Position numbers and translations under genes: made by a program. This document shows positions 21,656-32,019 of a stretch of 64,000 bases of DNA, one piece after another. The notes below the pieces were generated by a model. It saw only the letters and a program-made list of their open reading frames with translations, was not told the DNA's origin and did not search any database. Position 1 is the stretch's first letter, and each line of letters opens with the position of its first letter. This DNA comes from Amborella trichopoda (taxonomy: Eukaryota; Streptophyta; Magnoliopsida; Amborellales; Amborellaceae): contig NW_006496564.1 in assembly GCF_000471905.2 (NCBI RefSeq), positions 604,230-668,229 on the forward strand, written 5' to 3'.

Positions 21656-22070
21656 AATGATGTCAAGTGGTCCTAGTTTCCCTCTGACGGGCCCTCGTGC
21701 TGGTGGAGAGGAGGTCGACAATGAGAGAGATTTTTGGGATTGGAGCGCTAACACCCTTGCACCGCTTTGGGGATTCGGGGACATTCTCGGGCGAATGGCC
21801 CTCTTAGAGCAATTACGTAGCCCTTTGGCTATTCATCAGTGTGGTTTGGACGGGAGCCCTCTTCAGGCTTAGAACCTCTCTCCTCTCATCCTCTCTGTGG
21901 ATTCGAGCATCCCTCCTCCTTGTCTCCCCCTTTCTAAATCTACTGGCTGCTAAAGGGTATGCAGAGAAACTCAAGAGACGAGACCTGTGGGTTCGCTCGT
22001 GTCCATGGGTTCGCGGGTGGACACGGGATGTACCGTGGATGAGGGTCATGTGGGTGGAGGCGAGAGTGAG

Positions 22071-22116
<46 letters not shown>

Positions 22117-23557
22117 AGAAACGACTCGGCTTAAGAAAGGGTGGGGAACCTGTGCAACCGAGGTGCTTGTAGAACCGCACACTTAGGTGTATCCCAATGC
22201 TCTAAAAAATTTCTCTCTCCCTCTTTTCTCCCTCAAGGGCACACCAAGAAAGACAAACTAACAAACAAAGGGGTAATGGAACTTGAAAAGAGGGGATCGT
22301 GCATCCTTTTACAAGTGAGTTAAGGTCGCTTATATAGAGGATTCACCAAACAGGGATGAACACTCAAAAGTCAAGCTTAATTAAATTTAAACAAATTCAA
22401 AACAAATCCAAAAATTAGGCGCAAATGATCAAAATGTCCCTGTGATCTTTTTCCCAAATGACGAGACCATCCTTGCATGCAGGTTACTCCACCATGGGAA
22501 AACCTTGGAAGCTGGTTATGTAACTTGTGGAAACTGTTCAGTTGTTGTAGCAACATATCTTTGTTCTTCTCTCTATCGTGAGCATTTTGATGCCCTTCAA
22601 ACGTGTTGTGGTGACCTTTTTCCTTGGGATGAAAGTCCGATCGTTTTTGCGAACTTCGTTTGCCAATGCATCTTCGAGCTGTGTCGTTTTAGCTCCTGGC
22701 TCTACTGGCAAGTCTGAGAGGAGGTTGCTACAGTCATTTTGCACTAAGTTTGGGCTGATTTGGTGTCGATTATACATTTTCCCAATTTTGAAGGTTGCTA
22801 GGGAAAGGAATTTGGCAACTTACTGGATTTGCTTCTTCGGTGACCCGAGGACTTGTATTCATCAAAGCATTGATTGAATGCAAGAGTTGTACCATAATGT
22901 AGCTCTTTGTTAGGGGATTCTGCTGAACTCCTCCTCGCGTTAATCCATGTCTTGGATGTTGAGCTATGCATCACTGAATTCGAAGCTTGTTGAACCGTGT
23001 TTTTTCCTTGGTTTCTCCGGCCACCTTCCTTCTCAGAGTAATAGGGGTTCTCGATTACGCCACAGCGTACCCCATAGGTTAAAATGACGCGGCTGACGTG
23101 ATCTAGAACATGTCAACATTCGTGCTCTATCTGGTTTCGGAGGAAGGCATTGTGGGGTGGCAAGGTTATTGCTGGAAAACATCATAGCAGTCCCCATTTT
23201 TAGGACTGGTTTGGTGAAGCTGCACCGCGCTATGGTAAAACGATAAGTTGCAAGGCTGCATGAGAGTGGACCCCTCTAGGGAGGTTCAGTTGAGCAAAAA
23301 TTTAGTCATCGGGGTTTTTTCGATGTTTTGAGTACAATGGTGGTGGTCTGGTCCCTTGTTGAAGCCACTAGCATAGGGCTTCAGTGAAGCGTCCTCCTTT
23401 GGTGTGAGGGAACCGAACGTAGGTCACTAGGCTGGAGGCTTTACTTTCGGCACAATCTTGGTTGCGGGTGTTTCCTGACCTCACGAGACAAGACTGTCGC
23501 CGATTCTCTCCTTATTCTCATGGGCTCACGGAAGTACGTAAAAAATGACGTACAACA
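21655..23557 (-). repeat. Tat-3 3' LTR (left edge uncertain)
   Basis: On the minus strand it begins TGTTGTACGTCATTTTTTACG (23557), directly after a purine-rich GGAGGAGCAAGT. A TATATAG box lies at 22331-22337. The part at 22340-22440 resembles Tat-2 LTR 45910-46010, but most of the rest differs, so this is another subfamily. The left edge is placed where the plus-strand gag match stops. Confidence 0.6.
22068..22115 (+). repeat. (AG)n microsatellite
   Basis: About 20 uninterrupted AG units inside the Tat-3 LTR, flanked by GAGAGTGAGAGCGAG and AAGAAGAAACG. It lies in the transcribed part of the LTR, at the place of the GA-rich stretch in Tat-1. Confidence 0.95.
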
Positions 23558-24174
23558 ACTTGCTCCTCCAGATGTTGCGCTTCAAGAGAAGCGAGAAGTG
23601 CAACATTTAGAAAAATTTAACATCGTAGCTCTTTTGACGAATCCACATCAAGACATGTTTATTGTCTCTCGATCAATATTTGTTTCTTGATCCCTGGCAT
23701 AGAGCAATCCTTGAGGGGTAGACCTTGTTGAGCTTTTCCCTTGATTGGGGGCGACCAAAGTGATTTCTAGTGGTCTGGTTCCTTGGTGAGGGGCTTTCTC
23801 CGAGTCCCATCAGAATCTATTTTTTTTTAGGAGATCACATTGATATTCTACCATCAGAAGGCTTACGACTTCTCAACACGATCTCCTAGTTTTCCAGCTA
23901 GTGGGGGCCCTTCTTGTGAGCGTTATCCCATTCGCGCCGGGGAGATCCTGATGTTTCAGTTGGTAGGGGCCCTTCTTGTGAGCTTTATCCCTATCCAAAC
24001 AAAAACGTTAAAAGCAAACAAGGTACCTCTTGGCTTACATCCTACAGGTCCAATTGGGGGTCTCTTGAATTACCCAAACATGAAAGGAGGATGGCCTTCG
24101 AGGAAATCCCATTTTAGGGGACTTCACGCTGGATGCTTGAAGATTGATGGAGGAGAGGATTTTTTTTTGTTGTG

Positions 24175-24490
24175 GTGGCACTAAGGCCCGGGATAAAAGG
24201 GTGGCACAAAGGCACTAAGGCTCTGGTGCCGAAAATAAGGAGGAGATACTAAGGCTTGGGATAAAAGGGTGGCACTAGAGCACTAAGGCTCTGGTGTTGA
24301 AAATAAAGAGGCGGCACTATGGCCAAGGATAAAAGGGTGGCACTGAAGCACTAAGGCTCCGATGCTGAAAATAAGAAGGCGGCACTAAGTCCCGAGATAA
24401 AAGGGTGGCACCGGGGCACTAAGGCTCCAGTGCCAAAACTAAGAAGGCTACCACTAAGGCCTAGAATAAAAAGGTGGCACTGGGGCCAGA
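24175..24490 (+). repeat. 68-bp tandem repeat, about 4.5 copies
   Basis: GATAAAAGGGTGGCAC-type words start at 24192, 24260, 24328, 24396 and 24464, exactly 68 bp apart, joined by GCACTAAGGCTCTGGTGCC and GAAAATAAG words. Confidence 0.95.
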
Positions 24491-24775
24491 GTTTTTTTTT
24501 TTTTAAGGCATTGGGGCAAGAAGTTATTTTTTTGAAGGCATCGGGCCGAAGTTTTTATTTTTTGGAAGGCACTGGGGCTGGAGTTTTTTTACTTTTTGTG
24601 GAGGCACTAGGGCCGAAAGTTTTTTTTGGGAAGGCACAGGGGCTAGAGTTTTTTTTTGGAAGGCACTGGGGCTGGAATTGTTTTTTTTTTTTGAAAGGTA
24701 TAGGGGTCGGAAGTTTTTTTTTTGAAGGCACAGGGGCCGAAGATTTTTTTTGAAGGCACTAGAATTGGACTGAGG
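24490..24775 (+). repeat. T-tract array, ~35-45-bp units
   Basis: About eight units of GGCACTGGGGCTGGAGTTTTTTTT form, with T runs of 6-13 bases. The GGCACTGGGGCC core derives from the end of the neighbouring 68-bp unit, so this array probably grew out of the first one. Confidence 0.85.
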
Positions 24776-25394
24776 AGGTTTGGTCTGAAGGCTGGAAGAA
24801 GGAGTCTCGGTCTAGGCACCCTCTGCGGGTTTTCACATGGACTAGGGGAATATGGCGCCAGCAGAGTGGTTTTCACCATATCCTTTGTTGGGGAATTTTT
24901 ACTCGTGACTTCGAAGCCACAACCACCCATTGATTTCCGCTCTTACTCATGGTGCCCTTTATGGGTTTTCTCTAGAGTTTTTTAAGACTCATGGCTTCAT
25001 GGCCATGTGTGCCTATCATTTTTACTCATGGTTCCCTTTGTGGGTTTTCATCATGGCCCTTTTTTTTTTTTCTCATTGGGTGATTTTACCCATAGCCTTT
25101 TGGCTATGTCCTCCTGAAGCTCTTTTACTTTTACTCGCGATGGTGGCCACAGCGCTTGGCTACTTTCTCTTTCTCTTTTATTTTTTTTGAGGGGGAGGAG
25201 GGGTCACTGGTGTAGTGAGCCTTGACAGAGTAGTCTTGAGAGTCTTGAGGGTGTGGCCCTGCCCCGGGTCGATTGTAGCAGCTGGTGGCTGAGGTAGGGG
25301 TCTCTTGGGGTATTGCCCCGAAGAGTAGCTTTATTGTGACCCAAGCAGTTTGTGCTCACGTGGAGTCGATGATGGTACCGTCCGCGGGAGGTGT

Positions 25395-25670
25395 CAAATG
25401 GTGCCCCCGGTGGTGGGATGTTGGAAGCACCTGTGGGGAGGTGGAATGATGGAGGCATCCGTGGGGGGTGGTGTGAAGAAGGTATCCGTGAGGGGGTGGA
25501 ATGATGGAAGGTACCTGTGGGTGTGATGGAGGTTCCCATAGGGGGTGAAGTTAAGAAGGTACCCACGGGGGGTGGATTGATGGAGGCACTAGCAGGGGGT
25601 GAAGTGAAGAAGGCACTTGCGAGGGGTGGAATGATGGAGGCAACTGCAGGGGGTGGTGAAGTGGTGGGCT
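25395..25670 (+). repeat. ~28-bp array upstream of a TATA-like box
   Basis: GGTGGAATGATGGAGGCA and GGTGAAGAAGGTACC units alternate about ten times with GTGGGGGG spacers. The array ends about 300 bp before the TATA-like box at 25977, mirroring arrays at 2340-2670 and 53396-53600. Confidence 0.8.
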
Positions 25671-25976
25671 GCCTCGAAGAAAGCGTGCTTAGAGAGGCGG
25701 CGCTTGGCTGACGAGGTGCCTATATTATGAGGCGAGGTTGGGTGGAGAATGCCACATGGATGGCAATGCCTCGACGCAAGATCCATTTGAGTGATTTGCT
25801 GATAACACCGGGCTGATAGTAGGAAAACGTGAGATTTGATCGAGACTCTTCATGAGTGATGCCTGGTAGGTGATGTGTGAGAAGGTTTAAATATCACGGT
25901 CAACTAGGTGTCGTTGTGGTGACACATGGTCGAGCAGCTAAACGGCATGCTTCTCGAGAAGCAACAAGCTTTGCCC

Positions 25977-25992
25977 TTTAAAAAGGGGCTAG
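25977..25992 (+). promoter_or_regulatory. TATA-like box, antisense to pol
   Basis: TTTAAAAAGGGGCTAG parallels TATAAAAAGGGGGTAG at 2842 and TATAAAAGGGGGTAG at 53782 in the equivalent blocks. Use as a promoter is inferred from this match. Confidence 0.45.
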
Positions 25993-26570
25993 GCAAGAGA
26001 GTGTGAGGGCAAATTTTTCCTCGTTTTGTGATGAAGCCCCTTCTCTTGATGCTCCTTTGTGTGGACGCAGTGCGGAGATTTCATTTTCTTTAAAACTTGG
26101 CCGATGAGCGATGCCCTCTACGGGGGCTGACGGCTTAACATCAGCCTTCGAGGTGTGCATGGGAGTTGGGCATCCTTGTGAAGGTGTTCACCCACACGAA
26201 GGCGACGATAGACCCGTGACATAGGGTGAGCTTATGGCTCCAGAGCTCATAACCATGGCGTGAGGCCTGCAGCCATTTATGAGCTATTGAGTCGCTGTTG
26301 GTGGGGACGGTGTGCCTAGACCTGGCACGTATATTACCCCCTTCGACTGACGCATGGCTCTTCACCTTCGTAAGGTGACGAGCAAGAAAAAGAAGGAGCC
26401 TGCACTCTTCTCCAAGGCACTCTTGAAGAGGGTGAAATGCTCTCCTAGAGGAGGCTACCGTGATGAGGAGATGGCGGAGTTCATGGAGGGATTTACCCCA
26501 GAACAGATGTACATTTTTTTTCCTGTAGTTACAAACTGTAACCACAAAGTTGTACTCCTTTCTTTCATGG

Positions 26571-26576
26571 AATAAA
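26571..26576 (+). terminator. Polyadenylation-like signal in block X of Tat-3
   Basis: AATAAA follows the TATA-like box by about 600 bp on the plus strand and is followed by a T-rich stretch. A comparable AATAAA is at 55132 in Tat-2. A single hexamer is weak evidence on its own. Confidence 0.35.
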
Positions 26577-26967
26577 AAGAACTCCTTCCTCTTTAGTTTT
26601 CCCCTTTGTTTGCTATTCCTATTTTTTTTTTGTGCAGGCCAATGCAGTCCTTATCCCTGCTGATGACGGGGATAAGGAATGGCCGAAGAAGTGCCTGTTG
26701 TGCCCATGGGGCAATTGTTGCTTGCTGTGTGATGGTTGGGATGCCCTTGCGAGTTTTCATCCCAACCCTTGGGGAATGCATGGTCGTCGATTTTAGCGAG
26801 TCCCCACTGTTTTGTTTTTGAATCCGTAGAGGGTCCCGCATGTGGGCGAGACAAGGAACGAGTTTCGCTTGCTCGTGAAGGAGAGTGGTGCGGAGGCATG
26901 CCCCAGGTGCTTTGAGTGGGCCCGTGTTGCAGGCCATCACCCTAGGTCGCTCGATGCGGGTCCTTGC

Positions 26968-28080
26968 TCATGGATAGTACTTTTTTAAATATCTGCCATT
27001 AATCGAAGGCATGGCCTCCCCTCCTTTAGCATTAACCAGCAAGTACACACCAATAGGGAAGACCTTCTTTATGACGAATGGGCTTTCCCACTTCGGTTTG
27101 AGTTTCCCTTTTGTTCGGCCATGGGTAGTGATGGGCCTTCTTACCATCAAAACTAGTTCACCCTTCAAGAAGGATCTTATCCTAGCGAATTTATCAAAGG
27201 CCCTTTGCATACGATTTTTGTAGGCCTCGAGGCTCTGTTGCGCTCGGTACCTCCCTTCATTGAGAGCGTCAAGTTATTGGCAGTGAAGAGAGACCCGCTA
27301 TTCATTCATCATTCCATAATGGAGGGCCACCCCTAAGGATGGCAATTGGATTTCCAGAGGGACAACTGCCTCCCCTCCATACACCAATGAGTAGGGGGTG
27401 GATTATATTAATACTCAGGCTGTGATACAGTAGCCCAAAGAGTTTAAGGGAGCTTCTCATGCCAATTTATTTTTATGGTAGAGACAGACTTCCTTAGGGC
27501 ATCGCATAACGTCTTGTTGAATGCTTCGGCAAGGCCATTGACCCTTGGGTGATACATGGTCGAGTACTTCCATATGATCTCGAATTTCTCAGCTAACCTA
27601 TTGATCTAGCTGCTGTGAAACTGGGGGCCATTGTCAGAAGTGATTTGGTCGGGAACACTGAATCGATATATGATGTGATGGCAGATGAAGTTAACCACCG
27701 CAGTGCCAGGGACCTTCTTGAGGGATTTCTTCAACCCACTTAGAAAAATAATATGTTGCGGCAATTATGAATGTATGCCCTGAAGAAGAAGGCAGATCGA
27801 TAGGGCCTATGATATCCATGCCCCAATTGGTAAAGGGCCAAGACACCACCGTCAGGTGGAGAGACTCAGGTGGCTAGTGAATGAAGCTTGTGTGGATCTA
27901 GCAAACTGGGCAACTTTTTGTGAATGCTATTGAATCTACACTCATGCTGGGCAAGTAGTAACCTATCCGTATGGTCTTGGGGCAGAGCTTGGGGCCCGAC
28001 TGGTGCATTTTACACACCCCAGAATGGACTTTCGCAAGGGCATGCTTTGCTTCGTCGTTCTCAATACACCTGAGTAACAT
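26968..28080 (-). pseudogene. Tat-3 integrase remnant
   Basis: On the minus strand: the zinc-binding region with AKVHSGVCKMHQSGPKL and GYYLPSMSVDSIAFTKSCPV (28080-27898); a catalytic core around 27850-27400, including a stretch parallel to the Tat-1 piece at 4590-4850; and the C-terminal part with RSFLKGELVLMVRRPI, KLKPKWESPFVIKKVFPIGV and YLLVNAKG (27210-26968). It would insert the cDNA. The fossil has several breaks. Confidence 0.8.
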
Positions 28081-28417
28081 GTTGCTGTGGGAGATTCAGA
28101 ACAGGGTATCATCTAGGCATACGAATTGTGTGGCTGACCTTCATATCCTATTCCCCTCGATGGGTTCGTCTGGCAACTGATTTTGCAGTAGGTACGCCTT
28201 TATGGGGTCGCGCCAGTCGGTTGCATGTTCTATTTCTGTGCACACATGGTCCGCGACTGGGGGTTCTTCGCTTCGGCCTGCCTCCTTTATAGCCGTACAA
28301 GAGGTTGAGGAGGTGGATGAGCCCCCCGAGCTGTCGGCCTCTGCTGTGATCGAAGCTAGGCGGCACCATCTGGGCGACTCTTCTATCTGGCTCTCTTCTT
28401 TGGGTCCTTCGATGAAT

Positions 28418-28888
28418 TCAGCGCACCTCCATTCTACGACCCATATCGGTGTGGGGTTCTTCAATGACATTTACGCTGTCAAGTGCGTCTGCCTGAGCAT
28501 TGAGTCTTCGGGGTATGTGCTTTAGAGTCACTCGACCGAGTTCATCTATTAGCAACTTGGCAATACCGAAATAAGTTTTGAGGCACTCTCTTCGTACGTC
28601 GTACATCCCTTTGAGTTGTCTAATTACCAGTTTCGAGTCGCCATTGGCACTTAAGTGTTTCGCATCCAGGTGGGAGGTAATTTCCAGAACTATGATGAGC
28701 GCTTGGTATTCTGCCTCGTTATGTGAACCCACTCGAGGGAGGGATAAGGATAGAGGGACTAATCTTTCTTGGGGAGTGACAAATACCACTCTTACATCAC
28801 CCGTTCTTCGACTGGAAGGCCTCATCAAAATACGTCTTCTAATTGCACAGGCCTTCAACATTGAAGACTTCTTCGTCTGACAAGTCAT
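28418..28888 (-). pseudogene. Tat-3 archaeal-type RNase H (second RNase H)
   Basis: The minus-strand frame carries the landmarks of the extra Tat-lineage RNase H: GSHNEAEYQALIIVLE, ANGDSKLVIRQLKGMY and HIPRRLNAQADALDS. The conserved acidic residues E (in NEAEY), D (in NGDS) and D (in QADAL) are visible. This domain lies between the RT-linked RNase H and integrase only in Tat-type elements and supports the lineage call. It is a fossil within a broken pol. Confidence 0.85.
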
Positions 28889-29111
28889 TGATCATGGGGG
28901 AACCTACCAGAAGTGGATGAGCAGATAGGAAGTCCACAAGGGCTTGACTTTTGATGGACCTTTACGCCACAAACGTGATGTCAAACTCCATGAGGAGTAA
29001 TGACCACTTTGCGAGTCGGCCCGTCAAGCAGGGATGTGATAAGAGATATTTTATGGGGTTCGCACGAGAGAGTAGCTGAATCAGCTGAGTGAGAAGGTAA
29101 TGGTGCAACTT

Positions 29112-29950
29112 CTATACTATGAAGACGAGGGCTAGGCATATCTTCTCTATTAGCGAGTAATTGGCTTCTGCTCCCTGCATCTTGCAGCTCAGATAATATA
29201 TGGCCGTTTCCTTCCCTTCATCATTATTTTGTGCCAACAAGGCTCCAAGTGATTTGTAGAGCATGGCCACATATAAGATCAGAGATCTCCTTGAGATGGG
29301 CGTAGAGCGAATCAGAGGACTGAGAAGATAGCTTTTGTTGTTATTGAAAGTTGTTTGCCACTCCTCGTCCCATTTGAAGGGGACATCCTTCTTCAAAAGA
29401 TGGGAGAAGGGTTGGCATCTTCCCGACAGGTTGGAGATGAATCTCCTGATGTAGGCCAACTGTCCTTGGAGGGATCTGTGCTCTTGCAGATTCCTTGGTG
29501 GCATCATCTCTTAGATGGCTTTAATCTTGATGGGTTCAATCTCCAGACCTCTATATCGACAATAAACCCTAGGAACCTTCTTGACCGCACACTGAAGGCG
29601 CATTTAAAGGGGTTCATTTTGAGTTGGTGGAGACGAAGCCTCACAAAGACTTTATTGAGACTTGCTATGTGGCCCTCTTTGCTATTTGATTTAGCTACCA
29701 GGTTGTCCACATAGCACTCAACTTCCTCGTGAAGCATATCCTCGAAGACATTAGCCATGGCCCTTTGATAAGTGGCCCTTGCATTTTTGAGGCCGCAGGG
29801 CATCACTGTGTAGCAGAAGACTCCCTTTGGTGTAAGGAAAGCTATAGATTCCTCATCCTCAAGGGCCATCCGCACATGGTTATAGCCAGTGTAGCCTTCC
29901 ATAAAAGAAAAGGCCTGGCAGTTTGTGGGAGTGGCTCCCTGACCGCACAC
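29112..29950 (-). pseudogene. Tat-3 reverse transcriptase and RNase H remnant
   Basis: On the minus strand RT shows FSFMEGYTGYNHVRM, FCYTVMPCGLKNARATYQR and CYVDNLVAKS (the catalytic YxDD appears as YVDN), then FLGFIVD (29930-29560). The connection/RNase H part shows LAYIRRFISNLSGRCQPFSH, PFKWDEEWQTTFNNNKSYL and an ALLAQNNDEGKE segment (29507-29112). It copies genomic RNA into cDNA in the family. The upstream part of RT is cut by Tekay-2. It is broken. Confidence 0.85.
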
Positions 29951-30429
29951 GAGTTGAACCTCATTACCCTTGTATTCTCACTTACATGCATATATGTAGT
30001 AACATGGTCTACGGTTCATTAGAAATCATGCTGGCATCACAGAATAGGATTGTGCATTAGAATATATATATTTGTCATATAAAGAGAGTAACATTAAGAT
30101 ATCAGAGAATCAATTATTCTTGAGATGGAAAATACATCTATAGTTATCACAATTATAGTCAGATGTTCACACATAATGCCGAATTCTGACAGGCAAAAAA
30201 GATCTATTTACTCTCGAAGTAGAATCCACATCGATCAGGCTAAGCCAATCCTGTAACTTGAAACTTCTACCCTTATTCAGGAGGGAGGACAATGACAAAT
30301 GGAGGTCCCATTTCATAATTTCCTCACTCACCCACACAATCCCCAACGCACTTTGGATTTTTCTATAGGTTACGGCCTTGCAAGACACGACCCTCTCCTT
30401 ATACCTTCAGATGAGAGGGTGTTATACTA

Positions 30430-30860
30430 CTATTGGGGGCCCCAATGTGTAGTGCCCATAACAATTTGGGGGACACAACCCTCCCTATCATTCATAGTCA
30501 CTTCTCGACTCCCTTCCTATCATAAAAGTCGACATACAATATACCCAACTACCAATGGAGGACCCATTGTGTAGTGGTCATAGCACATATAACAGTTTCA
30601 ATAGAACAAAATCACAATATCCACTACCAATAGAGGACCCATTGCATACCAGTCATGGCGTATAACTGTTTCAATATAACATAATCACAATATCCACTAC
30701 CAATGGTGGACCAATTGTGTAGTGGTCATGGCACATATAATAGTTTCAATATAATAGAATCACAGTATCCACTTCCAATGGATGACCCATTGTGTAGTGG
30801 TCATGGCACATATAATAGTTTCAATATTAGTAGAATCACAGTATCCACTACCAATATTGA
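30430..30860 (+). repeat. ~75-bp tandem repeat in the Tekay-2 LTR
   Basis: CCACTACCAATGGAGGACCC recurs near 30550, 30625, 30698, 30773 and 30849 (73-76 bp apart), with ATTGTGTAGTGGTCATGGCA and CACATATAATAGTTTCAAT between. Similar words occur at 40330-40440 in the Tekay-3 LTR. Confidence 0.85.
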
Positions 30861-31734
30861 GGAATAACTCTTCATGCATAAATAATTTGAGAAAGATTCA
30901 AACATGAGCATTTTATAAACATATATGCATTTCCAATGGCAGTGATTTGAGGTCATTTGGACCGTATTTTATAAATCAAAAGTAGATTACAAAAACATAT
31001 AACCTTCTTGGAAATTACAGTGGAGTTGCAGCATTATTCAAAATGACAACCAATTAATCCCAAATTATACTACATCTTAACATAAAACCTTTCTTATTGA
31101 CCATTAGATACATATAAACACTTAAGCACAGGTTTTTCCATGGAATGCAAAGAAGATTTGATACTCATTTTGGGCATGCATAAGTAAGCTAAAGTGCTGG
31201 AAATCTTGGTATAACAATGTACACATACATCCGCTATTCATGCATCTACTTATGCTCATTCTTACACTTACTTCATGATAAATCCATGCTTAAGGACCTA
31301 CAAGATAGTTGACCCACTTACGTAAGATGCACTAGTGTTTCCAAAACCTCCTCCACAGTCCTCCTTCAAGCTTCTACCAAGGGCTCTTCAAAGGGAAGCA
31401 AGGCTAACAAAGGGGCTCCAAATTGGGAGGCTCTAGAGAGGGAGAGAAAGTGAATGGTGTTGGGGGAGAGAGAGGCTTAAGTACCCTGCTGGATGGGGTG
31501 GCAGCCCAAGGTTGGACAAGTGGCAAGCTCTACACTTGCCACATGACAAGTGATGTGTGTGGTAGCATGCAATTGGCAAGTGGCAGTCTTGTTCATGCAC
31601 GACAGTGGCACACACGGCACTACATGTACGACGCTACACACACGATGCTACACACATGACGCTACACGCAAGAAGCTAGCCCATTTGCCCCAACTTACTG
31701 TCGTTTGTGTAAATCTCTTCTTCTTCTTCTTCTA

Positions 31735-31930
31735 ACACCCGCGGTGTTACTCCTCTCTCTTCATGGGCGGTGTTACCCCCTTCTCTCTTCATTCGTGGCG
31801 TTACCCCCTTCTCTCTTCACACGCGGTGTTACCCCCTTTTCTCTTAACACGCGACATTAGCCCTTTCTCTCTTCACGCGCGGCGTTACCCTCTTCTCTCT
31901 TTATGCACAGCGTTACCCCCTTCTCTTCTC
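31735..31930 (+). repeat. ~28-bp repeat near the Tekay-2 LTR edge
   Basis: About seven copies of CGCGGTGTTACCCCCTTCTC followed by TCTTCAC. The Tekay-1 LTR has related GCGTGGTAATACTCC words at the same place. In transcription order this is at the start of U3. Confidence 0.8.
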
Positions 31931-32019
31931 AAAATCCTACCGTTGTGTGCCTTCCCCAGGCCTGGAAGTCTTGGTCATACATCATCCCCCCTTAAAAAAC
32001 TTGTGTCCTCAAAATTGTA

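Larger units (their letters stand above)
23558..26960 (+). other. Non-coding block X of Tat-3 (copy 3)
   Basis: It lies between the 3' LTR and the integrase C-terminus. The first 70 bp (CTTCAAGAGAAGCGAGAAG) match 47155-47215 at the same place in Tat-2. Then come a 68-bp array, a T-rich array, a CTTTTACTCATGG-like section (about 24900-25140), a ~28-bp array, a TATA-like box (25977) and an AATAAA (26571). A short plus-strand frame (26354-26510, KKKKEPALFSKALLKRV and EEMAEFMEGFTPEQM) may be a leftover antisense ORF, but I recognise no domain. From 26600 to 26960 I see no gene. Confidence 0.6.
21655..29950 (-). mobile_element. Tat-3: Tat-lineage retrotransposon, 3' half
   Basis: On the minus strand: RT (to 29950), RNase H, archaeal-type RNase H, integrase (to 26968), non-coding block X (26960-23558) and a 3' LTR (23557 to about 21655). 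The dual RNase H is diagnostic of Tat. Tekay-2 interrupts the RT at about 29950, and gag and the 5' LTR are not seen in the window. The left edge of the LTR is uncertain. The element is broken with several breaks. Confidence 0.8.
29951..31981 (-). repeat. Tekay-2 3' LTR
   Basis: On the minus strand it begins TGTATGACCAAGACTTCCAGG (31981), after the purine run TTTTTAAGGGGGGATGA. It contains a 75-bp repeat (30430-30860) and a ~28-bp GCGGTGTTACCCCCTTCTC repeat (31735-31930). 31000-31700 shows nothing further. Confidence 0.7.

Noticed and set aside
24430-25190. Plus-strand frames of 86-107 codons rich in F and G
   Set aside because: They arise from the T-tract array and the TTTTACTCATGG-rich section and have no counterpart in the other block X copies.
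26641-26960. Possible second exon of an antisense ORF after TTTTTTGTGCAG
   Set aside because: Translated in three plus-strand frames it gave no PMD landmark or other recognisable domain.
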